From contig NZ_KE159567.1 in assembly GCF_000403845.2 (NCBI RefSeq), forward strand, positions 628,911 through 692,910: a stretch of 64,000 bases of DNA, written 5' to 3'. This stretch comes from Eubacterium sp. 14-2. Its GTDB lineage: Bacteria > Bacillota > Clostridia > Lachnospirales > Lachnospiraceae. Numbering within the stretch: position 1 is the first letter of the stretch; each line of letters opens with the position of its first letter. The notes under the pieces are model-generated. The model saw nothing but the letters and a program-made list of their open reading frames with translations. It made no database searches and was not told the origin of the DNA. Below are positions 8,541 through 17,583 of the stretch, piece by piece. The translations under genes and the position numbers were made by a program.

Positions 8541-9875
8541 ATGACTCGGAGATTAAGCAGGGTGCAGACCATTGCACTCGGATTTTTACTGATTATCGCG
8601 GCGGGAACTGTACTTTTAATGCTGCCGGCAGCATCCAGAAACGGGGAAAGCGCAGGTTTTCTGAATGCCCTGTTTACGTCAACAAGCAGTACCTGCGTGA
8701 CAGGACTGGTAGTAGTGGACACATACAGCAGCTGGACGCTGTTCGGTCAGATTGTAATTTTGGTTCTGATTCAGGCAGGAGGACTGGGGTTTATTACCAT
8801 AGGAGTCTTCTTCTCCATTTTTCTGAAACGGAAAATCGGCCTGAAAGAACGGAATCTGATTCAGGAGAGTGTCAACACCCTGCAGATTGGCGGGGTGGTA
8901 CGTCTGGTGAGGAAGATAGTGTTTTATACGGCTATAATCGAAGGAGGCGGAGCGCTGCTTCTGATGATAAGGTTTATTCCCCAGTTCGGCTGGTTAAAAG
9001 GAATCTGGTATGGCATTTTTCATTCCATTTCTGCCTTCTGCAACGCAGGGTTTGATTTGATGGGCCAGTTCGAGCCCTATGGCTCTCTGACCACGTATTA
9101 CGACGATATACTGGTCAATCTGGTGATTATGGCGTTGATTATTCTGGGCGGTATCGGATTCATCGTATGGGACGATATCTCTGTCCATAAATGGAATGTG
9201 AAAAAATATATGCTGCATACGAAGATTGTCCTTACCATGACCGTGGTGCTGATTGCGGCGGGAAGTATCTGCTTTTATCTGTTTGAGCGGGACAATCTGC
9301 TGGCAGGCATGGATGCAAAAGGGCAGATTCTGTCCTCCATATTCGGGGCAGTGACTCCCAGGACCGCAGGATTTAATACTACGGATACCGGGGCGTACAC
9401 AGAGGCTTCCAGACTGCTTACGGTACTTCTGATGTTTATCGGGGGAAGCCCCGGTTCCACAGCAGGCGGTGTAAAGACAACCACCATGATGGTGATCCTT
9501 TTATATATCTGGTCCAGCCTGCGGAATAAAAAGGGACTGAATATCTTTGGCAGAAGGCTGGATGAAGATTCTGTCAGAAAAGCAAGTACCGTGTTTTTTA
9601 TTAACATGCTGCTGGCTTCCGTATCGGCTCTGCTTATGTGTGGTCTGGAAACAGCGCTTCCGCTGTCGGATATATTTATGGAAATATTTTCAGCAATCGG
9701 AACAGTAGGAATTTCAACGGGAATTACAAGGGAAATTACCACAGCGTCAAAGTATCTTCTGATCTTTCTGATGTACAGCGGAAGAATCGGAAGTATGTCC
9801 TTTGCATTGTCTTTTACGGAGAAAAAGCAGGGGTCTCTGGTAAAATTGCCCATAGAGCGTATCACAATCGGATAG
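8541..9875 (+). CDS. Potassium uptake channel subunit, TrkH/KtrB family
   Basis: 444 residues from the ATG at 8541 (RBS TAGGAGG). A polytopic membrane protein of the SKT superfamily with four pore-loop repeats recognisable by their glycine filters: STCVTGLV, AFCNAGFDL, PRTAGFNT and GTVGISTG. It mediates K+ (or coupled Na+/K+) uptake across the cytoplasmic membrane. The gene for its regulatory ring protein starts 13 bases downstream, giving the typical two-gene Ktr arrangement. Ktr versus Trk naming cannot be settled without a tree, although the ~215-residue partner favours Ktr. Confidence 0.92.
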   Translation: MTRRLSRVQTIALGFLLIIAAGTVLLMLPAASRNGESAGFLNALFTSTSSTCVTGLVVVDTYSSWTLFGQIVILVLIQAGGLGFITIGVFFSIFLKRKIGLKERNLIQESVNTLQIGGVVRLVRKIVFYTAIIEGGGALLLMIRFIPQFGWLKGIWYGIFHSISAFCNAGFDLMGQFEPYGSLTTYYDDILVNLVIMALIILGGIGFIVWDDISVHKWNVKKYMLHTKIVLTMTVVLIAAGSICFYLFERDNLLAGMDAKGQILSSIFGAVTPRTAGFNTTDTGAYTEASRLLTVLLMFIGGSPGSTAGGVKTTTMMVILLYIWSSLRNKKGLNIFGRRLDEDSVRKASTVFFINMLLASVSALLMCGLETALPLSDIFMEIFSAIGTVGISTGITREITTASKYLLIFLMYSGRIGSMSFALSFTEKKQGSLVKLPIERITIG

Positions 9876-9888
9876 GAGGAAGTGAGAA

Positions 9889-10536
9889 ATGAAATCAATC
9901 CTTGTAATTGGAATGGGAAGATTCGGCAGGCATTTATGCCAGAGTCTGGTAAAAAACGGAAACGACGTGATGGCAGTAGATGAAAACGAAGAAAATCTGG
10001 AGGATATTCTGTCTCTTGTTACCAGTGCAAAAATCGGGGACTGTACCAAAGAAGAAGTGCTGAAAAGTTTTGGCGTCCGCAATTTTGACATCTGTTTCGT
10101 ATGTATCGGAACCAATTTTCAGAGCAGTCTGGAAATCACCAGCCTTCTGAAAGACCTGGGGGCGCCCTATGTAATCAGCAAGGCCACCAGAGATATCCAG
10201 GCCAAGTTTCTTTTGCGGAACGGAGCGGATGAGGTAGTTTATCCTGACCGGGACATTGCAAAACGGATTGCGGTGAAGGTCAGTGCCAACCATGTGTATG
10301 ATTATCTGGAAATGGGAGAATATTCCATTTACGAGATTCAGCCTCTGGAAGAATGGATTGGAAAATCCATAAAAGAAGTGAATTTCCGGGTGGCGTACAA
10401 TGCCAGCATTCTGGGAATCAAACAGGACGGACGTACCAGCCTTCTGCCGGATGCGGATCACAGGTTCGTCAAAGAAGAACATCTGATGGTTATAGGGAAA
10501 AAAGAAGACATTGACAGGATACTGAAACGGTTATAA
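9889..10536 (+). CDS. Potassium uptake regulatory subunit, KtrA/TrkA family
   Basis: 215 residues. An N-terminal RCK_N Rossmann fold has the nucleotide-binding GMGRFG motif near residues 8-13 and an acidic VDENEEN after strand 2; a C-terminal RCK_C domain begins near residue 135. Such proteins form a cytoplasmic octameric ring that gates the KtrB pore on binding ATP/ADP or NAD(H); in many Firmicutes the RCK_C domain binds c-di-AMP. RBS TAGGAGGAAG. One RCK unit only, as in KtrA rather than the double-unit TrkA of enterobacteria. Confidence 0.93.
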   Translation: MKSILVIGMGRFGRHLCQSLVKNGNDVMAVDENEENLEDILSLVTSAKIGDCTKEEVLKSFGVRNFDICFVCIGTNFQSSLEITSLLKDLGAPYVISKATRDIQAKFLLRNGADEVVYPDRDIAKRIAVKVSANHVYDYLEMGEYSIYEIQPLEEWIGKSIKEVNFRVAYNASILGIKQDGRTSLLPDADHRFVKEEHLMVIGKKEDIDRILKRL

Positions 10537-10585
10537 TACGGAATCAGCCGTCATAAAACATACAAAGGATAAAAGGAGTATGGGA

Positions 10586-11128
10586 ATGGTACAATATATT
10601 ACAGAACTGGATGGTAACATTCTGCTGCTGATTCAGGAATTTCTGCGGTTTGAATGGCTGGATCCCGTGGTATTGTTTCTTACCTCTCTGGGAAACGGAG
10701 GGGCTGTCTGGATTGTGCTGACCGCCTGTTTCCTGATATGGAAAAAGTATCAGCGGACCGGCATGTATATGGCGTTTGCCCTGCTTTTTGGGGCCCTGAT
10801 AACCAATGTGCTGCTGAAAAATCTGGTTATGCGTCCAAGGCCTTATACCATGATACCAGAGCTGCATGCACTGGTAACGGCCAGTGACTGGTCTTTTCCG
10901 TCCGGGCATTCCACCAGTTCCATAGCGGCATCATTTGTCATGTACCGGGAGCTGCCCCGGAGCATGGGACTGCCGGCGCTGATCCTGGCAGTGGTGATCT
11001 GCCTGTCCAGGCTGTATGTGGGAGTCCACTATCCCTCGGATGTACTCTGCGGGGCAGCAGTGGGTCTGCTGTCAGCAGTCTGTGTCATGTATTTTACGAA
11101 ACACCGGGAAGCAGCCAGAACAAAATGA
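10586..11128 (+). CDS. PAP2-family membrane phosphatase
   Basis: 180 residues from the ATG at 10586, since AAAGGAG at 10572-10578 sits 7 bases upstream; the ATG at 10580 would be too close. About five hydrophobic segments carry the three phosphatase motifs: K-x6-RP (KNLVMRPRP), PSGHS, and SRLYVGVHYPSD with the catalytic His. The family dephosphorylates lipid phosphates such as undecaprenyl pyrophosphate or phosphatidate at the membrane. Substrate is not determinable here. It follows the ktr genes with a 50-base gap and may be in the same transcript. Confidence 0.9.
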   Translation: MVQYITELDGNILLLIQEFLRFEWLDPVVLFLTSLGNGGAVWIVLTACFLIWKKYQRTGMYMAFALLFGALITNVLLKNLVMRPRPYTMIPELHALVTASDWSFPSGHSTSSIAASFVMYRELPRSMGLPALILAVVICLSRLYVGVHYPSDVLCGAAVGLLSAVCVMYFTKHREAARTK

Positions 11129-11234
11129 ATATGTTACAGTTACCTGAATTTATATCCGCGGCGCTGCGATGTTTAAGGCCGGAAACCGCGCTGCTTTAAG
11201 CGGAGTCTTTCATTTACAGAAAAGAGGAGATATT

Positions 11235-11801
11235 ATGCCCCAGGGAAATCCAAAACCCGGAGAACGTTATCTGCATTTTAAGCAGAAACTCTACCAGATT
11301 ATCACAATTGCCAGACACTCGGAAACAGGTGAGCCATTGGTAATTTATCAGGCTCTGTACGAAGATTTTCAGGTGTTCGCCAGACCTCTGGAACAGTTTG
11401 TCAGTCCTGTGGACACAAAAAAATATCCAGAGATATGCCAGAAATACCGGTTTCAGCTGATGGAGGAGACTCCTTTGAATCTTTCCGGCGACATGGCCGG
11501 GACGCCGGAAAAAACCGGATACGGGAATACCGTAAAGACCGTAAAGACGTCGAAAAAAACCGGATACGGAAACACTGCGGAAGAAAAACTGATGGCTTTT
11601 TTTGACGCCAGGACCATGGAAGAAAAATATGAGATTTTGCTGGATATGCGGGAGGATATTACAGACCGGATGATTAATAACATGGCGGTGGTGCTGGACG
11701 TGGTGATTGAGGAAGGACCTCTGGACCGGCGTTATGAAGAACTGAAAACCTGTGTGCGCACCTTTCAGAAATATGAGGTGGGACGAAACGGACATTCGTG
11801 A
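11235..11801 (+). CDS. DUF1653 protein with helical C-terminal extension
   Basis: 188 residues from the ATG at 11235 (RBS AGAGGAGA). Residues ~5-62 match the DUF1653 pattern (PKPGERYxHFKxKxYQIxxIARHSET...YxALYxD...ARPLEQF). A low-complexity linker follows with a duplicated KTGYGNT motif and a short 9-base tandem repeat (CGTAAAGAC twice, near 11531-11549). The remaining ~75 residues look helical and acidic ([15 protein letters not shown]...). Function unknown; stand-alone DUF1653 proteins are usually ~70-80 residues, so this one is more than twice the usual size. Confidence 0.8.
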   Translation: MPQGNPKPGERYLHFKQKLYQIITIARHSETGEPLVIYQALYEDFQVFARPLEQFVSPVDTKKYPEICQKYRFQLMEETPLNLSGDMAGTPEKTGYGNTVKTVKTSKKTGYGNTAEEKLMAFFDARTMEEKYEILLDMREDITDRMINNMAVVLDVVIEEGPLDRRYEELKTCVRTFQKYEVGRNGHS

Positions 11802-11900
11802 GAACCTGCACAATATCCGGCAGCAGCAGTTTCCTGCGGGTAAATGGAAAACCTGTGGGTGTAAATTGCAGCAGTGTAATACTCCGTGGTATTTCAGCAG

Positions 11901-11926
11901 AAAAGGAGGTTGCCCCTCCTTTTTTT
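11901..11926 (+). terminator. Terminator after the DUF1653 gene
   Basis: AAAAGGAGG (11901-11909) pairs with CCTCCTTTT (11915-11923) and the T-run continues to 11926. The remaining gap to pyrC shows no clear pyrimidine attenuator. Confidence 0.85.
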
Positions 11927-11980
11927 CTGTGCTAAAATAAACAGAGAGATTATTATTTTCAGAAAGGATTCGATGCAGAT

Positions 11981-13255
11981 ATGTTGCTTTTAATTAAAAA
12001 TGGAACCGTAATCAATCCAGGAGACAAAACAGAACAGAAAGCAGACGTACTTGTAGAGGATGGGATTATTAAGAAGATTGTCTCCGGACAGTCCGTGAAG
12101 GCGGACCGGGTGGTGGATGCGTCAGACTGTTACGTTATGCCGGGATTTATTGACATGCATGTACACCTGCGAGATCCTGGAATGGAAGAGAAAGAAACTG
12201 TGGAAACAGGATTAAAGGCAGCGGTACACGGAGGATTCACCACGGTAGTGGCAATGCCTAATACCAAGCCTGTGGTAGATAATGCGGATGTGGTAAATTA
12301 TGTCCATAACAAAGGAAAAAACATGGGACTTGCCCATGTGCTGCAGGCCGGAGCTGTCACAAAGGGACAGCGGGGAGAGGCCCTGTCAGATATAGAAGGA
12401 ATGGTGGAAGCGGGAATTCCCGCCATCAGCGAAGATGGAAAATCTGTTATGAATGCCCAGCTTTACCGGGAAGCCATGACACTTGCCATGAAATATGATA
12501 TTCCGGTGCTGGCTCACTGCGAAGATATCAACCTGGTAAACGGCGGAGTGGTAAATGCAGATGAAACCACGGAAAAAATGAGATTAAAAGGCATCAGCAA
12601 CTCAGTGGAAGACGTGATTGCAGCAAGAGATATTATGCTGGCCAGGGAAACCGGCGCGGCCCTTCATCTGTGCCACTGTTCCACAAAAGACAGCGTAAAA
12701 ATGGTAGAGATGGCCAGAAAGGAAGGAATCCGTGTGACAGCGGAAGTCTGTCCCCATCACTTTATTCTGACCAGCAGTGATATCAGAGAAAATGACGCCA
12801 ATTACAAGATGAATCCGCCCCTGCGCACGAAAGAAGATGTGGAGGCTTTGCGGGAAGGGCTGAAGAAGGATATTATGGATGTTATTGCCACAGACCATGC
12901 CCCCCATACAGCCATTGAAAAGGGCATGGGTATCCGCAGGGCTCCCTTTGGAATTGTGGGACTGGAAACAGCCGCAGCGCTGACCATGACAGAACTGGTG
13001 GATAAAGGGTATCTCACGGTTATGCAGATGGCGGAAAAAATGAGTTATAACCCGGCAAAGATTCTGGGTCTGGAGAAGGGCGTGGTGGAAGAAGGGAAGG
13101 AAGCGGATCTTGTGGTATTCCATCCCGGCAGAGAATACACCATCAATCCCGATGATTTTTATTCCAGAGGAAAAAATACGCCTTTTGCCGGAAAAAAGGT
13201 AAAAGGAATGGTAATGGCAACGATAGTAGGCGGCAGAGTTGTATACGAAAAGTAA
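11981..13255 (+). CDS. pyrC: Dihydroorotase PyrC
   Basis: 424 residues, type I dihydroorotase. It cyclises carbamoyl-aspartate to dihydroorotate in de novo pyrimidine synthesis. Zinc-ligand motif HVHLRDPG near residue 60, carbamylated-lysine region and HCED further on, metal-binding histidine context HLCHCSTKD, and the catalytic Asp in DVIATDHAPHT near residue 305. ATG at 11981 follows AGAAAGGA with a 12-base spacing. First gene of pyrC-pyrF-pyrK-pyrD. pyrB and pyrE are not in the window. Confidence 0.95.
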   Translation: MLLLIKNGTVINPGDKTEQKADVLVEDGIIKKIVSGQSVKADRVVDASDCYVMPGFIDMHVHLRDPGMEEKETVETGLKAAVHGGFTTVVAMPNTKPVVDNADVVNYVHNKGKNMGLAHVLQAGAVTKGQRGEALSDIEGMVEAGIPAISEDGKSVMNAQLYREAMTLAMKYDIPVLAHCEDINLVNGGVVNADETTEKMRLKGISNSVEDVIAARDIMLARETGAALHLCHCSTKDSVKMVEMARKEGIRVTAEVCPHHFILTSSDIRENDANYKMNPPLRTKEDVEALREGLKKDIMDVIATDHAPHTAIEKGMGIRRAPFGIVGLETAAALTMTELVDKGYLTVMQMAEKMSYNPAKILGLEKGVVEEGKEADLVVFHPGREYTINPDDFYSRGKNTPFAGKKVKGMVMATIVGGRVVYEK

Positions 13256-13268
13256 AGAGAGGACTGTT

Positions 13269-14198
13269 ATGATCAATAAGTTAATAGCAAAGATTCAGAA
13301 AACCCATGCTCCCGTGGTGGTGGGCCTTGACCCCATGCTGGATTATATTCCGGAACACATCATACAGAAAGCATTTCAGGAATACGGGGAAACACTGGAA
13401 GGCGCAGCGGAGGCCATCTGGCAGTTTAACAGAGAAATTGTGGATCATACCTGGGATCTGATTCCGGCGGTAAAGCCTCAGATTGCCATGTATGAGCAGT
13501 TTGGAATACCGGGACTTCAGGCTTTTTGGAAAACCCTGAATTACTGCCATGAAAAGGACCTGGTGGTAATCGGCGATGTAAAACGTGGGGATATCGGTTC
13601 CACTTCTGCGGCTTATGCAGCAGGGCATATTGGGACGGTTACCGTGGGAAGCAAAACATACCGTCCCTTTGATGAAGATTTTATTACCGTAAATCCCTAT
13701 CTGGGAACAGACGGGGTGAAACCCTTTGCGGATGTGTGCCGTCAGGAGAAAAAAGGGCTGTTTATTCTGGTGAAAACCTCCAATCCTTCCAGCGGGGAAT
13801 TTCAGGACAGGCTTATTGATGGAAAGCCTCTGTATGAGCATGTAGGTGAACAGGTAGCCCGTTGGGGGGCTGACTGTATGGGCGATTCCTACAGCTATAT
13901 TGGAGCAGTGGTGGGAGCCACTTATCCGGAAATGGGGAAAGCGTTGCGGAAAATCATGCCCAAAACGTATATTCTTGTACCAGGATACGGAGCACAGGGA
14001 GGCAAAGGAGCGGATCTGGTTCATTTCTTTGATGAAGACGGGCTGGGAGCAATTGTAAACTCATCCAGAGGTATTATTGCAGCCTGGAAGCAGGAATCCT
14101 ATAAGAAATTTGGGGCGGAGCATTTCGGGGAAGCCTCCAGAGCGGCAGTGGAAGATATGATTCAGGATATCAGCAGCGCATTGCAGAATCGTTCCTGA
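13269..14198 (+). CDS. pyrF: Orotidine 5'-phosphate decarboxylase PyrF (long, subfamily 2 type)
   Basis: 309 residues from the ATG at 13269 (13 bases after the pyrC stop, RBS AGAGAGGA). It decarboxylates OMP to UMP. Motifs: VGLDPMLD at the N-terminus and the catalytic DVKRGDIGST segment near residue 100, followed by NPYLGTDGVKPF. At ~310 residues it belongs to the long OMP decarboxylase subfamily, not the ~235-residue enteric type. An upstream in-frame start at 13239 would overlap pyrC and lacks a ribosome site. Confidence 0.95.
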   Translation: MINKLIAKIQKTHAPVVVGLDPMLDYIPEHIIQKAFQEYGETLEGAAEAIWQFNREIVDHTWDLIPAVKPQIAMYEQFGIPGLQAFWKTLNYCHEKDLVVIGDVKRGDIGSTSAAYAAGHIGTVTVGSKTYRPFDEDFITVNPYLGTDGVKPFADVCRQEKKGLFILVKTSNPSSGEFQDRLIDGKPLYEHVGEQVARWGADCMGDSYSYIGAVVGATYPEMGKALRKIMPKTYILVPGYGAQGGKGADLVHFFDEDGLGAIVNSSRGIIAAWKQESYKKFGAEHFGEASRAAVEDMIQDISSALQNRS

Positions 14199-14228
14199 GA
14201 AAGTAAATATGGGATACAGGAGAAAGGT

Positions 14229-14996
14229 ATGACAGAACGATATAAAGAACAGGCGGTAATTATCCGACAGGAAGAAATTTCCTATGGGATTTTCAGCATG
14301 TGGCTGAAAACAGATAAAATTGCAGGACAGGCGGGACCGGGACAGTTTTTATCCATTTACTGTCATGAAGGAAGCAGGCTGCTTCCCCGGCCCATCAGTA
14401 TCTGTGAGGTGGACAGAGAAGACCGGGCGGTCCGGATTGTATACCGGGTGGCCGGGAAAGGGACAGAAGAGCTGTCCGGAATGAGAACCGGAGGCAGCCT
14501 GGAAATCGTAGGCCCTCTGGGCAACGGATTTCCGTTAAAAGAAAAAAAGGCATTATTAATTGGCGGCGGAATAGGCATTCCACCTCTTCTGCAGCTTGCC
14601 GGAGAACTGAAATGTGAAAAGCAGATGGTGCTGGGATATCGGGATTCCCTGTTCCTGCAGAAGGAATTTAAGCGTCAGGGGAACGTTTATATTGCCACAG
14701 AAGACGGAAGCTACGGCACGGAAGGAAACGTACTGGACGCTATACGGGAAAACGGGCTGGACGGAGAAATTATTTACGCCTGCGGGCCCACACCCATGCT
14801 TCGGGCTGTAAAGGCATTTGCCAGAGAAAGAAAGACAGAGTGCTGGGTATCCCTGGAGGAACGGATGGCATGTGGAATCGGGGCATGTCTTGCCTGTGTG
14901 TGCAAATCAAAAGAACGTGACAGCCACACCAATGTAAATAATAAACGGGTATGTAAAGAAGGCCCGGTATTTCGTGCAGAGGAGGTGGAATTTTGA
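14229..14996 (+). CDS. pyrK: Dihydroorotate dehydrogenase electron-transfer subunit PyrK
   Basis: 255 residues. An N-terminal FAD-binding ferredoxin-reductase barrel (LLPRPISICEVD near residue 55), an NAD-binding lobe beginning LIGGGIGIPPL, and a C-terminal [2Fe-2S] cluster with cysteines in MACGIGACLACVC and a further Cys in RVCKEGPVF. It passes electrons from PyrD FMN to NAD+. Its stop overlaps the pyrD ATG by one base (TGATG), so the two subunits are translationally coupled, matching their heterotetramer. Confidence 0.95.
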   Translation: MTERYKEQAVIIRQEEISYGIFSMWLKTDKIAGQAGPGQFLSIYCHEGSRLLPRPISICEVDREDRAVRIVYRVAGKGTEELSGMRTGGSLEIVGPLGNGFPLKEKKALLIGGGIGIPPLLQLAGELKCEKQMVLGYRDSLFLQKEFKRQGNVYIATEDGSYGTEGNVLDAIRENGLDGEIIYACGPTPMLRAVKAFARERKTECWVSLEERMACGIGACLACVCKSKERDSHTNVNNKRVCKEGPVFRAEEVEF

Positions 14997-15901
14997 TGAA
15001 CACGAAAGTAAAACTGGCTGGTGTGACATTGAAAAATCCCGTAATGACTGCATCGGGCACTTTCGGTTCCGGGGCGGAGTATGCGGAATTTGTGGATTTG
15101 AATAAACTGGGAGCAGTGGTGACCAAAGGCGTGGCCAGCGTACCCTGGGAAGGAAATCCGACTCCGAGGGTGGCTGAGACTTATGGAGGAATGCTCAATG
15201 CGGTGGGGCTCCAGAATCCTGGCATAGACCTGTTTGTGGAGCGGGATATTCCTTTTCTGACCAAATATGACACAAAGATTATTGTAAATGTATGCGGCAG
15301 AACTACGGAAGATTACTGTGAGGTGGTAAAGCGTCTTGCCAGCCAGCCGGTGGACATGCTGGAAATCAATATTTCCTGCCCCAATGTAAAAGAAGGGGGC
15401 ATTGCTTTCGGGCAGGACCCGAAGGCTGTGGAAGAAATTACAAAAGAAGTGAAAAAATATGCAAAACAGCCGGTGATTATGAAACTGAGTCCCAATGTGA
15501 CAGATATTACGGAGATGGCCAGAGCCGCAGAAGCAGGAGGCGCAGATGTGATTTCTCTGATTAATACCATTACAGGGATGAAAATAGATGTACACCGCAG
15601 GACCTTTGCACTGGCCAATAAAACCGGAGGGCTTTCCGGGCCGGCTATCCATCCCGTAGCAGTGCGGATGGTATATGAGACAGCAAAGGCGGTGCAGATT
15701 CCCATTATCGGAATGGGCGGAATTGCTTCTTCTGAGGATGCACTGGAGCTGATTCTGGCAGGAGCCACCGCGGTGTCGGTGGGAACCGCGAGTTTCCATA
15801 ATCCCACAGTGACCATGGAAATTGTGGAAGGCATTCAGGATTACATGGAGCAGTACGGAGTGAAAGACATTCAGGAACTGACAGGCGCAGTGAGGGGATA
15901 A
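14996..15901 (+). CDS. pyrD: Dihydroorotate dehydrogenase catalytic subunit PyrD (class 1B)
   Basis: 301 residues from the ATG at 14996; an AGAGGAGGTGG ribosome site sits 8 bases upstream. FMN-dependent TIM barrel oxidising dihydroorotate to orotate. The class 1 catalytic cysteine lies in INISCPNVKEGG near residue 130, and phosphate-binding loops GMGGI and SVGTASF follow. Pairing with pyrK identifies the NAD-dependent 1B type. A TTG three bases upstream is also in frame but would move the start away from the optimal spacing. Confidence 0.95.
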   Translation: MNTKVKLAGVTLKNPVMTASGTFGSGAEYAEFVDLNKLGAVVTKGVASVPWEGNPTPRVAETYGGMLNAVGLQNPGIDLFVERDIPFLTKYDTKIIVNVCGRTTEDYCEVVKRLASQPVDMLEINISCPNVKEGGIAFGQDPKAVEEITKEVKKYAKQPVIMKLSPNVTDITEMARAAEAGGADVISLINTITGMKIDVHRRTFALANKTGGLSGPAIHPVAVRMVYETAKAVQIPIIGMGGIASSEDALELILAGATAVSVGTASFHNPTVTMEIVEGIQDYMEQYGVKDIQELTGAVRG

Positions 15902-15917
15902 GTCTGACAACAGAAAA

Positions 15918-15946
15918 AGAATTCTGCTTTGCAGGATTCTTTTTTT
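15918..15946 (+). terminator. Terminator of the pyr operon
   Basis: AGAATTCTGC (15918-15927), TTT loop, GCAGGATTCT (15931-15940; one G-T wobble), then a T-run. It is a slightly diverged copy of the terminator stem at 8148-8175. Confidence 0.85.
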
Positions 15947-15951
15947 GAGTG

Positions 15952-15980
15952 TTGCATAGTATGGGGGAAAGTGATACAAT
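15952..15980 (+). promoter_or_regulatory. Promoter for the MATE transporter
   Basis: TTGCAT (15952-15957), 17-base spacer, TACAAT (15975-15980), 55 bases before the ATG at 16035. Confidence 0.65.
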
Positions 15981-16034
15981 AGCGTGGATATGCAAAAAAC
16001 AAAATCGGAATGACAGAGAGGATTCTGAACTATT

Positions 16035-17399
16035 ATGGCAAAAAGCGTAACAAAAGATATGACAAGCGGTTCTCCCATGAAACTGATTCTCCAGTTTTGC
16101 ATTCCACTGTTTTTCGGAATGCTGTTTCAGCAGTTTTACAGTATGATGGATACGATAATTGTAGGAAAATTTCTGGGAGTGGGAGCTCTGGCGGCGGTGG
16201 GCGCTACGGGTTCTATAAATTTTATGATTATCGGGTTCTGTATGGGCGTGTGCAATGGATTTGCCATTCCCGTGGCCCAGCAGTTTGGAGCGGGAGATTA
16301 CCATGCACTGCGAAAGTATGTGGCCAACAGTGTGTGGCTTTCCATAGCTTTTTCCGGAGTGATGACTGTGGCAGTCTGCGTGTTCTGCCGCCGGATTCTG
16401 CTGCTGATGAACACTCCTGCAGATATTATGGACGGTGCCTTTCGTTACATTTTTGTGATATTTCTGGGTATTCCGGTGGTTTATCTGTATAATCTGCTGT
16501 CGGGAATCATCCGTTCCCTGGGAGACAGTAAAAGTCCCCTGATTTTTCTGATTTTTTCATCGGTGCTGAATATCGTCCTTGATATGGTACTGATCCTGGT
16601 GTTTCATATGGGAGTATCCGGAGCTGCCTGGGCAACAGTAATTTCTCAGGCCATTTCCGGAGCTGCCTGTCTTATCTATATGATAAAAAGATTTGATATT
16701 CTGAAAATGAGCGGAGAGGAATGGCAGGCAGACGGGATTTACATGAAGAATCTCTGCAATATGGGAATTCCCATGGGCCTGCAGTATTCTATTACCGCCA
16801 TCGGAAGCGTAATACTCCAGACAGCGGTGAATACGCTGGGCTCCATGGCGGTGGCGGCCATTGCAGCTGCCGCAAAAATCGGCATGTTTTTCTGCTGTCC
16901 CTTTGATGCCATGGGCTCTACCATGGCTACTTATGCAGGACAGAATGTGGGAGCAGGGAAGCTGGAGCGTGTGTCGGCAGGAATGAAATCCACCTGCATG
17001 CTGGGACTGGTGTATTCTGTCCTTGCCTTTGTGGTGCTGGCATTATCCGGAAAAACCATAGCCCTGCTGTTTGTCAGTCCTTCCGAACATGCAATCCTGC
17101 AGGATGTGAACAGATACCTGGTGATATCAGCAGCATTTTTCTTTCCGCTGGCGCTGGTGAATATTGTGCGGTTTACCATTCAGGGGCTGGGATTCAGCCG
17201 GTTTGCAATTCTGGCGGGGGTATGTGAAATGGCGGCCCGGAGTCTGGTGGGAATGGGATTTGTACCGGTATTTGGTTATATTGCCGCCTGTTTTGCCAGT
17301 CCGGTGGCATGGATTTGCGCAGATTTGTTTCTGATACCGGCTTATCTGTATGTAATGAAAAAGCTGTATCGTATGATGGGGCATGAGCCTGTTACTTAA
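16035..17399 (+). CDS. MATE-family multidrug/metabolite efflux transporter
   Basis: 454 residues with about 12 hydrophobic segments arranged in two homologous halves. The N-terminus has the MATE signature region (PLFFGMLFQQFYSMMDTIIVGKFLG, then GFAIPVAQQFGAGD) and the second half contains the matching AMGSTMATYAGQNVGAGK. The family exports cationic drugs or metabolites by Na+ or H+ antiport. Substrate unknown. Monocistronic: own promoter upstream, hairpin repeat downstream. Confidence 0.92.
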   Translation: MAKSVTKDMTSGSPMKLILQFCIPLFFGMLFQQFYSMMDTIIVGKFLGVGALAAVGATGSINFMIIGFCMGVCNGFAIPVAQQFGAGDYHALRKYVANSVWLSIAFSGVMTVAVCVFCRRILLLMNTPADIMDGAFRYIFVIFLGIPVVYLYNLLSGIIRSLGDSKSPLIFLIFSSVLNIVLDMVLILVFHMGVSGAAWATVISQAISGAACLIYMIKRFDILKMSGEEWQADGIYMKNLCNMGIPMGLQYSITAIGSVILQTAVNTLGSMAVAAIAAAAKIGMFFCCPFDAMGSTMATYAGQNVGAGKLERVSAGMKSTCMLGLVYSVLAFVVLALSGKTIALLFVSPSEHAILQDVNRYLVISAAFFFPLALVNIVRFTIQGLGFSRFAILAGVCEMAARSLVGMGFVPVFGYIAACFASPVAWICADLFLIPAYLYVMKKLYRMMGHEPVT

Positions 17400-17404
17400 A
17401 TTCG

Positions 17405-17456
17405 ATCAGAGTGTCAAAAGCACCTTTGGTGCTATGCACCCTTTTGACACCCTAAT
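17405..17456. repeat. Hairpin repeat (family D), probable terminator
   Basis: GTGTCAAAAG (17411-17420) pairs with CTTTTGACAC (17441-17450), flanked by imperfect GAT-C-AG / CT-A-ATC arms and an inner CACC/GGTG stem. A related copy with the same arms lies at 38536-38573. Confidence 0.7.
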
Positions 17457-17501
17457 CTTAAATTCTTAAAAAATATTAATAAAGTTTTCACAGAAGACAG
17501 G

Positions 17502-17531
17502 TTGATTTTTTCCGGAAATCTGTCATATGAT
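17502..17531 (+). promoter_or_regulatory. Possible promoter for the polysaccharide deacetylase
   Basis: TTGATT (17502-17507), 18-base spacer, TATGAT (17526-17531), about 50 bases before the start codon. Confidence 0.5.
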
Positions 17532-17583
17532 AGAAGAGAAAAATATATGATAGACAAAAGAGAGTCTGGACAGGGAGAAATGT

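Noticed and set aside
14774-16102. A 442-codon antisense frame opposite pyrK and pyrD
   Set aside because: The sense genes are complete and operonic; the antisense product has no recognisable motif.
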